Part shown: positions 57,601 to 64,000 of the stretch, one piece after another
Layout: every line of letters begins with the position of its first letter
How positions within the stretch are numbered: the stretch's first letter is position 1
Source: Myxocyprinus asiaticus
Lineage: Eukaryota > Chordata > Actinopteri > Cypriniformes > Catostomidae
Reading direction: 5' to 3'
Length of the DNA: 64,000 nt
NCBI RefSeq assembly: GCF_019703515.2
Contig: NC_059382.1
Coordinates: forward strand, 13,929,001-13,993,000
The notes under the pieces: model-generated
Databases searched by the model: none
Seen by the model: only the letters and a program-made list of their open reading frames with translations
Told to the model about the DNA's origin: nothing
Position numbers and translations under genes: made by a program

Positions 57601-60600
57601 TCCTTTCCATTACCTTGTTACACTGGTGCCAAAACCCGAGAAGGAGGAGGGATGTGCCATAATAGAGTTCTCGCCGCTACCATCCACCCCAAAGGAGCAG
57701 CCATGGCCATCCGCCGGGGGACGGAGGAGCGCGGCCACCTGGAAGCGGAGGAACAGCCGCCGACCACGAGGGGAGGAGAGGCTCCCAACCAACCGCCTGG
57801 ATCGGTTATCGCTGCCAGCGGCGGGGGAGACCCCTACCATCCACCAAAAACGCGGCGGGGTGTTCCATCCACCAGGGGCCGGAGGACTGCCTCCGATCCA
57901 CCCGGGGAGGCAAGGCTGTCGTCCACTAGAGGGTGGAGTGGCCAAGGACCAGACTACGGCGTATCGGAGAACTGACAAGTAAATTATTATTTTTTTTTCT
58001 CTCTCTCTCTTCTCTCTCTCTCGCTGCCGCTCCGTGTTGGCCTTGTCCCTCCATGGCCATCCGCTGGGGACGGAGGAGCCCGGCCACCCAAAAGTGGAGG
58101 AACGGCCGCCGACCGTGAGGGGAGGAGGGGCTCCCAACAAATGGCCTGGAGCGGTTACTGCTGCCAGGGGTGGGGGAGACCCCTACCATCCACCGAAAAC
58201 CTGGTGGGACGTTCCGTCTGCCAGGGGCCGGAGGACTGCCTCCGATCTGCCTGGGGAGGCGCGGCTGTCGTCCACTAGAGGGTGGAGGAGTGGCCGAGGA
58301 CCAGACTAGGGCGTATCGGAGAACCGGCAAGTACATTTTTTTTCTCTCTCTCTCCTCTCTCTCTCCTGCTGCCACTCCGTGTTGGCCTTGTCTCTCTCTT
58401 TTTAAATGTTTTTGTTCATTTGGCACGATCGCCTTTACGGCGTGTAGGTGCCACATTTTTTTTTTGTTTCCCTCCCCTGGTCCCCTCCCCTGATCCAGCT
58501 AGAGGGGGATGACCTGCCGGCAGATGGGGGGGGGGGATGTACGTCATGCCGGGGGCTCCCCGGCCTGAGAGAACAGGGGAGGAATGTGGCAGGGTGGAGG
58601 GCGGGGCCGGGTTATGATTCTACACACCCGGCCCCTTATCAGGCTGATTGGCCCGAAAGGGATAAAGGCCAACTGGAGACGGCAGTGCGCCAGAGAGAGA
58701 GTTACGGACAGCTGTGTAAAAACGAGTCTTTTGAAATGCCCCACCCCAACTTCCGGTTTCAACAGGAAATCAGCACAAGAAAGAAAATTACATATGCCAA
58801 GCAATTTCTTGGGGTCTTATATTCCTCCACATGCGAAACTAAACCTAGTTCATCCAAAATGAGGCTGTCTGTTTCCAAAAAAAAAAAAAAAAAAATCCTG
58901 CTGTTTTACCAGGCCCAGTTGGGTCAGTTGTTGGCTGCAGTGAGAGCTGAGCCTCATGAGATCTGACAATGAAGCTGATTTAGGGAAGAACTCAAAGGAG
59001 AGATCAGGCAGATGAAAAAGGCTTATAATCCCTGCCTTCAATCCATGCAACTGCAGTACCTCTTGGGACACCCTTCCACAGTACCACACCTCCTTATTCA
59101 TTATCCATTACTGCTATCCACTGTACAGTACATGCATCTTTATAGACCACAATCAAAAGTAATGTGAACATGGGGTTTCCAAGTCTTTAAAATGACATTT
59201 ACATCACAAGCTATATCTTTTATCTGTTAACCCTAACACTAACACTAAAGGTTATGTGTGTGGGATATTGCCCCAAAACGTATTGGACACTTAAGCCATA
59301 ACTGAAAATGTATCAATGTATTTGCTTTGTATAGCAAAATATCAAACCAAATGGCAGTTACTGTATTTCAGAGAGATATGGCACACTTTTCAACCAAAAC
59401 ACAACACAGCTAGAAGCTTGTTAGGTTTCAAATAATATAATAAAAATGTGTTAACTGTATAATCATACACAATAGATATATTGTTCAAGATTAGGGCAAA
59501 AAGTATTTGGATACTTTCTGGTTGTCAAACGTTAGTGGAACATGTCCAAAGTTTATGTGATGAACTACACTTGTGGTTACTTTGCTAGTTACTTTTGTGA
59601 ACTTGGGGGGACTTCATACATCCACTAAAATCACATTGAGACCAGTTGGTTAAGTATTATGTTATCTAAAGCAATGAAATTCATCAATTGTTTTAAGTGT
59701 GAATTAAGGGGCCAAATGTTGCACTGAACATCAGGAGAGAGAGAAATCATGGACAGTAACAACGTTTCCATCCAAGGGTTTTTTTTGCGACAAAAGGTGT
59801 AGTGCATAATTTTTTTTACCAATATAGCTGATGGAAATGCAAATTATCTCTAAAATTTCACAAATGTCGACATAATATTTTTCTGTTTAACTCTAGCGCT
59901 TAAACTCTATGTCGATACTTCAAATGTTGCGAAAAACTGGTTTGGAAAATAATTTTGTTGAGAAAATTGGCATTAACGCAAAAATATAGAGTCACATGAC
60001 AGAATTTAACCCAATCGTTAGCCTGTGTTAATCATGACGACAAGGTATACATCCTTGATAGCCAATTTATTGTATGTGAAGCATTACTCGCACTGTTATG
60101 GATTGGTTTTAACAGCATACCTGCACATGATGCTGCAAACACATCTGCGTCATGACACTTCCAGTGCCAACACAAATATCTCATATCATGCTCCTGTCAT
60201 CGACAAGTGCACGGAGAACAAATGAATGGCCGCTCTTTGCGATTAATTTAATCACGGTAGCCATCCGTTTATTTATTTAAGTTGCTTTTCCACACCATTC
60301 AAAATAATAGACGGCAGTCATGGAATTAGCCCACAATACAAAAACATATCATTTCTGTGCACAAAGATAAAAATAAACACACAATACTAGGAGAAATGCA
60401 TCAGTGTGCTTTTCTGGAACACTAACATAGCCCAGTTCTATTAAATTTTTGTTTAGCTTATTTTTGAAAAAATGCCAGAAAAATTCCCTGTACTAAATTA
60501 AATAAATTACCAAACGAATAAAGCATTCAATTAAAAAAATTAATTACCAAACGAAAAAATAATATTGTTAGGCCAATATAATTGCCTTTTCTTTACACAA

Positions 60601-63600
60601 ACTTAAATTAGCCTTACCCTGTTTTGTAGACAAAAAAAGTCAGCTGAATGGCATTCTCAGAATGTTCTACACTTTTTTTTCAAGACTATAAACTATCAGA
60701 ACTATTTGTCAAATGTTGAGTTCACTTTAAGAAAACTAGCTTTTGAACCTTTTAAAACTTTTAAATATTTTAAATCTAACCCTCTTTGCTTTTTCAGAAA
60801 ATGTAAATTGCATTATGATACTAAAATACATTTTAGACAGTGGCAATTTCTCAGGGCCAGCAAAGCCTTCTCTGCTGGCCTATTATGCCAAATAAATAAT
60901 TTACATCCTTTCATTCTCAATCACCTTTTTTGATGTATTTTCAATCGCTTTCCACTCTTAATTAATCTACAAACAAATAGAGAAAAACGAAACATTTATC
61001 CAGTCAGAATTTATTCCTTGATGCTTACAAGCAAAGTGTGACAACTATTTCACAATTCGCATGCCCGAAGCCCGAAGTCCGAAGTCCGAAGCCCGAAGCT
61101 GAAGCAGTACGTGAGTCTGAGCTCCACCCCCTCAGGCCTTCAGAATTTCCACAGAATCCCTCAACAGTGCAAATGAATGGGCAACTAAAGTTAGACTGTC
61201 AAGTTCATCAGCCAATGAAATTGATTTATTTGTTCTTGGTGGGTGAGATCTTTAGGATATGTCCCTGTCGAGGCATTCTAGCTGGCCTTGAGTGACGCAA
61301 TCATGCTTTAAGTGATGTACCTAATTCTAGAGCGAAAAGCGTAAGATCAAGCTATCTGACGAGTCAGCTGTCATCATTGCTGGTATTGCCATAGAGAAAG
61401 AGATCCTTATGGATTTAAAAACATGAGCTGTTCTGCATGACTGTGTGATTGCTTAATTTATTAAACAGGAAGGGAGGGCTGAATTTCACTTCAAGCAAAG
61501 TGCTTTTTGCATTGTTATAGCAACATCAGGAGTTTTCTAAGTGTAAATTAGGCTGATTGAGCATTCAGTGTCAGTTTTGAAAAGTAGTGCTGCGTTCCAT
61601 TCAACTCGGAAAGTCAGATTTTACAACTTCCTACTAGGAAAAGTGCAGTGGAATGCATCTTGAAGTCAGAATTACAACTTATAGGCTCGTGCAGAAATTC
61701 TCAACTCCGATTTCGCCGAGATGCAGGTGCATGATGTCACACAAACATGTCGACACTCAGGAAGATATACAAAGTAAGTGATAAACATTCACTTTATTAA
61801 GTAATATCGATAAATGAGTTCGTTTCCACACTACATGATATTAAAGCTTGTTTAACAAACGCCTGCAGAAACAGGTGTATAAAACTTTATAATCTCTTTT
61901 GATAATCGTACACCTGAAGCACAAATGCTAGCGCTGCATCATTGTTTATCAGTTGGGTTGCTAGGAGACATCTCTAATGAGAGTCAAACCCCTGCTAAGC
62001 TAACGGGAGCATTGCAGTTTTGTTTCCTTAAACGTCATCTTCCGAATATCGGGGAATGGAATGCATTTATGGTCGGAGATATCAAGTAGGAATATCTCAC
62101 ATCCAACTTGAATGGAATGCAGCATATCCGTGTACCCTGACGAAACAAAATTTATTGCAAGGAAAATTTAAATCGCAAATATTATTAGATCGATTTTTCC
62201 AGGTATTATAGACTTCCTTGGTAGATTCATATGAAAAATTATGATTTTTGAATGTCTGTTCGGGAGACGTTCAGTCAAGTTCTGGCTTTCGTGCGTGGAC
62301 GTTGGACATTTTTAAAATGTCAATTGGTATTACTAGCTGCGACAATGTATGATGCCCAAAGTCATAGGATGTCTTATTCATTGTGAAACTGTGTTTTCTT
62401 AATGGCATGAATCACACTGAAGGCCTAGACTTTTAATGCATGGTCCGCCACTGATTTTAGATGACAATCAAGTTCAGTTGGTTGTTAAATGTTGCTGGAC
62501 AAACATACAAGACATAATGCAGTTGTGATGGCAATACTTTAGATTAGATGATTGTTCAAAATAGCCTATTGAATATCAGGAATGTGTCATATGTAAACTC
62601 TGATATTACAACGTATACATTTTTCTTTAATAGCTGTGCACACAGCATATACACATCGATGGATGGTCCTTATACTAAGACCAAAAGTTTCCCCCTCTAC
62701 TTTATACAGGTTGCCAGCTTGAACAGGGCCATGCTGATTCGCTTTCGTGTCGGAACCGGTGGCAACCTGCGATAGGAGCAACATCAGGACCAATGTTACA
62801 GTCCTGTCAGAAGGGTAACTCTTCCCTTTTGATTGCAATTCCTCATCTTCTGATTGCATTTATTTGTGAAATTAAAATGACAGTAAGCTGGCTGATTTCA
62901 ATGAATTGTCTCAATACTCTCCCCATTTTACCAAGACTTTGGGGGGGGGAACATTTTAGAGACATCTTGGAGGTGAAAGGTACACAATTAGCGATATACA
63001 CACATTTCTGTATGGAAACGGCTTAAGGGCAAATTTCTTTTGCGATAAACCAAAACGTATTTTACAAATTTGTTACTTTTTTAAGCAAGACGTCATCACG
63101 CACACCATTTAATCGATAAAAGGCCATTTGAATGGAAACAGGCAGAAGACAGCAAATTTCACAAACATTTTTTTACGCATTTTCACATTGTTGATAACAA
63201 AACAGCATGAAAAGTGGATGGAAACTAGACATATGACCCTTTTCAGGACAACATAACTAAAATGAAATCATATAAAATGAGAAACTGTAAATATAGCATG
63301 TCCAAACAGTACAATCCCCTTAGCCATCATAAATAATAATAATAGAAAAAAAGCTGCAAATGATTCACATCATTATTTCAGGATAATAGAGAAGATAGAG
63401 ATTCCCAGCATAGATAGATCACAAATGTTAATAGAAAAGTTTATTAACATAATATAAGAGCAACTGTTAATGTGCAATCTTTCAGCAGGGCAAAGGAACA
63501 CCTTGTTTTAACTTTCTGCCCTCTGCACTCACAGAATCTTTAAATTATTTCCTAAAAACGCTTCAGATGCTAAGTTGACAATATTTGCTCAAACCTGCAT

Positions 63601-64000
63601 GAACCAGCTGACTTCTCTCCCAAAAAGTAAAGAGGACAAAGTCTACAACAAGTTTAAACATTCCACGTGGCATTTGAAACCAGACAATTTACCGATAGGT
63701 CATATTTCACAGAAATACGAGTAGGCAAAGGAAACTGAATACATCTCTCTATACATTCAACGTTAAGGACATTATTTATGGTTCACTATTTACTAGGTCA
63801 ATGTCTTTATCCATTAAGTCTAAAACTCATTAATATAAACGTTCAACATTGCAAGAATCAGGACTGTCTATATCTCTGGACATTCCAGAGAAACGCTTAA
63901 AGTTATGGCAGGTTGTCCTCACCTCATTGCCTATGATATCGATCTTGTGCTGAACTTGTGGGACCCACTGGCGGACGATGGCGAATAGTTCTGGGATTGT
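50084..64000 (-). CDS. clip3: clip3 (CLIPR-59), 3' twelve exons, 5' end beyond the window
   Basis: CAP-Gly linker protein of the trans-Golgi network and plasma membrane that binds microtubules and is membrane-anchored through C-terminal palmitoylated cysteines. Twelve exons join in phase to 473 residues plus stop; human CLIP3 is 547, so roughly 75 N-terminal residues are missing. Numbering from the window edge: [20 protein letters not shown] (1-21), ankyrin repeats (about 34-151), first CAP-Gly (about 217-282, with GKNDGSVGG), a Thr/Pro linker, second CAP-Gly (about 343-408, with GKHDGSVFG), and tail [18 protein letters not shown]. The order, two CAP-Gly domains and the tail fit CLIP3, not CLIP4. 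Intron 1 is 8.8 kb and full of transposons. The call is firm. Confidence 0.97.
50256..50328 (-). CDS. clip3: clip3 exon
   Basis: 73 nt (phase 1 to 2), acceptor 'ttttctctacag', donor TCCAG|GTATGT. Product [20 protein letters not shown], then SIS; human has QPKRTFTTVRTPKDIASENS. Confidence 0.95.
50871..50935 (-). CDS. clip3: clip3 exon
   Basis: 65 nt (phase 2 to 1), donor GACTA|GTAAGT. Product [27 protein letters not shown] is conserved with human. Confidence 0.93.
51439..51562 (-). CDS. clip3: clip3 exon, second half of CAP-Gly 2
   Basis: 124 nt (phase 1 to 2). Product [20 protein letters not shown], then [20 protein letters not shown], including the CAP-Gly core GKHDGS. A (GT)n run lies 15 bases before the acceptor. 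Confidence 0.96.
51577..51611. repeat. (CA)n microsatellite near a clip3 splice acceptor
   Basis: About 17 units. On the minus strand it is a (GT)n run ending about 15 bases before the exon at 51439-51562. Confidence 0.95.
51800..51931 (-). CDS. clip3: clip3 exon, first half of CAP-Gly 2
   Basis: 132 nt (phase 1 to 1) using acceptor 'aaaatcaaccag'; a second AG five bases on would break the frame. Product includes [20 protein letters not shown] and GKTDFAPG, nearly identical to human. Confidence 0.95.
52183..52329 (-). CDS. clip3: clip3 exon, linker between CAP-Gly domains
   Basis: 147 nt (phase 1 to 1), donor AAGA|GTGAGT. Product [20 protein letters not shown], then [11 protein letters not shown] and a Lys-rich end. 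SKISK and TSTPxTPRMD are conserved with human. Confidence 0.95.
52480..52615 (-). CDS. clip3: clip3 exon, CAP-Gly 1 core
   Basis: 136 nt (phase 0 to 1), donor ACAAG|GTGTGT. Product [20 protein letters not shown], then [19 protein letters not shown], with the GKNDGSV tubulin/EEY-binding groove motif. Confidence 0.97.
52870..53106 (-). CDS. clip3: clip3 exon, linker and start of CAP-Gly 1
   Basis: 79 codons (phase 0 to 0). Product includes [20 protein letters not shown] and [20 protein letters not shown], followed by [12 protein letters not shown]. Almost colinear with human CLIP3. Confidence 0.97.
53150..53730. repeat. Dispersed repeat in clip3 intron
   Basis: 'taataagctggataatg' occurs near 53389 and 53550, with 'ttttatgtccatgtattt'-type neighbours repeated. 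The start ('ctctctggaatactcgattc') resembles a common cyprinid repeat. The unit is partly duplicated in tandem. Confidence 0.55.
54225..54343 (-). CDS. clip3: clip3 exon, ankyrin repeat
   Basis: 119 nt (phase 1 to 0), donor TCAGA|GTAATG. Product [20 protein letters not shown], then [18 protein letters not shown], with the ankyrin TALHIAA signature. Confidence 0.96.
54395..54545. repeat. Half of a palindromic MITE in a clip3 intron
   Basis: 'acaatgaaagtgagtggtga', 'taacatctccttatatgttc' and 'gtgagtaaatgatggcagaa' form one arm of the 5208-5455 family. Confidence 0.65.
54605..54766 (-). CDS. clip3: clip3 exon, ankyrin repeat
   Basis: 162 nt (phase 1 to 1). Product includes [20 protein letters not shown] and [20 protein letters not shown]. 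Confidence 0.96.
54994..55087 (-). CDS. clip3: clip3 exon, ankyrin repeat
   Basis: 94 nt (phase 0 to 1), donor TGTGG|GTGAGT. Product [20 protein letters not shown], then [11 protein letters not shown]. Human has [11 protein letters not shown], so one Ala is Cys here. Confidence 0.95.
55623..57139. mobile_element. hAT-superfamily non-autonomous transposon with intact 8-bp target duplication
   Basis: The termini CAGTATTGTGGGTAAC and (reversed) CAGTGTTGGGTAAC are inverted repeats. CTAACTGG flanks the element exactly on both sides (55615-55622 and 57140-57147), the 8-bp duplication typical of hAT. No transposase frame was seen. It lies in clip3 intron 1. Confidence 0.88.
57389..57622 (+). mobile_element. 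Gypsy-type 5' LTR
   Basis: Begins TGTGGCAGGG and ends TTGTTACA (234 bp). It is followed after one base by a primer-binding-like site, TGGTGCCAAAACCC (57624). A second, shorter copy starts at 58585. Confidence 0.85.
57624..58584 (+). mobile_element. Collapsed Gypsy interior with a tandem duplication
   Basis: Only about 960 bases separate the LTRs, far too short for gag and pol. Two units of about 350 bp (from about 57700 and 58050) share 'catggccatccgc', 'gtcgtccactagagggtgga' and a CT-rich end. Pro/Gly/Arg-rich frames run through both but no protease, reverse transcriptase or integrase motif was seen. A purine-rich tract (58574-58584) adjoins the second LTR. Old LTR-element relic. Confidence 0.75.
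58585..58715 (+). mobile_element. Truncated Gypsy 3' LTR
   Basis: Matches the first about 130 bases of the LTR at 57389, with several substitutions, then diverges after 'ggacagctgt'. Confidence 0.85.
58716..59757. other. clip3 intron 1 sequence
   Basis: Includes a poly-A run near 58878 and a repeat fragment ('aaaaagtatttggatacttt', 'gatgaactacacttgtggtt') at about 59500-59600 related to 13950-14013. No exon is supported. Confidence 0.5.
59758..63230 (-). mobile_element. PIF/Harbinger-like element carrying a nested transposon
   Basis: 'gtttccatccaagg' (about 59764) and 'agtggatggaaact' (about 63213) are inverted, as in fish Harbinger-type elements. A broken minus-strand frame (62587-62859) includes [20 protein letters not shown], which resembles the helix-turn-helix/early catalytic region of HARBI1-like transposases. 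DNA transposon copy B (60838-62457) is inserted within. The target duplication was not resolved. Confidence 0.5.
60838..62457 (-). mobile_element. DNA transposon, copy B (inverted partner of copy A)
   Basis: Reverse-complement match to 3531-5020: starts at right with 'cagtggcggaccatgcatta' and ends at left with 'ccagcagagaaggctttgct'. It also contains the nested 'gcgttccattcaa' element. A frame of 85 codons at 61038-61295 resembles the one in copy A ([17 protein letters not shown] versus [17 protein letters not shown]). Confidence 0.75.
63236..63922. other. clip3 intron 1, right part
   Basis: AT-rich intron DNA with no supported feature. Confidence 0.5.
63923..64000 (-). CDS. clip3: clip3 exon, partial at the window edge
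   Basis: 26 codons in phase 0 up to donor ATGAG|GTGAGG. Product [20 protein letters not shown], then DVIGNE, nearly identical to human. The exon's 5' end lies beyond the window. Confidence 0.96.

Noticed and set aside
57388..58512. Several long frames on both strands
   Set aside because: They lie in the GC-rich tandem-duplicated LTR-element interior and on both strands at once, which fits base composition rather than genes.
50084..64000. Assignment to clip4 or clip1/2
   Set aside because: Two CAP-Gly domains after ankyrin repeats and the [17 protein letters not shown] tail fit CLIP3. CLIP4 has three CAP-Gly domains, and CLIP1/2 have coiled coils and no ankyrin repeats.

Overview
The window looks like fish nuclear DNA, most likely from a cypriniform (carp, minnow or loach relative). 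This is inferred from three things: AT-rich intron and intergenic DNA full of dinucleotide repeats and palindromic MITEs; a tRNA-derived SINE, a 5S-derived SINE, and Tc1, hAT, Harbinger, DIRS and Gypsy relics typical of cyprinid genomes; and a homeobox gene that reads like zebrafish dharma/bozozok. No prokaryotic features, CRISPR array, rRNA or functional tRNA gene was seen.

Three host genes can be supported. (1) About 5.5-24.8 kb, minus strand: a nesprin-type KASH gene, best read as syne4. Eleven exons were placed by splice sites and phase. They encode spectrin-like helices, a nesprin-4-like LEWDP segment, a transmembrane helix and a KASH tail ending PPPT. Its 5' end is uncertain. (2) About 46.15-47.37 kb, plus strand: a three-exon dharma/bozozok-like homeobox gene with an N-terminal eh1-like motif and a C-terminal homeodomain. 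In this sequence a one-base deletion directly after WF of helix 3 breaks the homeodomain. A cluster of four TCF/LEF-type CAAAG cores lies 210-300 bp upstream. (3) About 50.1-64 kb, minus strand, running off the right edge: clip3 (CLIPR-59), with ankyrin repeats, two CAP-Gly domains and the Cys-rich C-terminal membrane anchor. Twelve exons join in phase.

Human SYNE4 and CLIP3 are near neighbours on 19q13, so the layout looks like conserved microsynteny, with the fish gene dharma between them in the opposite orientation.

The rest is mostly mobile DNA. A DIRS-like element (16.29-20.52 kb) sits in a syne4 intron, with inverted terminal repeats and an internal complementary region but most of its reverse transcriptase region missing. 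A hAT element with an exact 8-bp target duplication (55.6-57.1 kb), a collapsed Gypsy LTR element (57.4-58.7 kb) and a nested Harbinger-like element (59.8-63.2 kb) fill clip3 intron 1. Two copies of one DNA transposon lie in opposite orientation at 3.5-5.0 and 60.8-62.5 kb. The 24.8-46 kb interval has no confident gene, only repeats and a few weak candidates: a 134-codon ORF, a 47-codon two-CxxC ORF behind a TATA box, a possible promoter, and a possible 5' exon.

No new multi-gene system was found. The strongest leads are the dharma frameshift, its TCF/LEF cluster, and the fish form of syne4.
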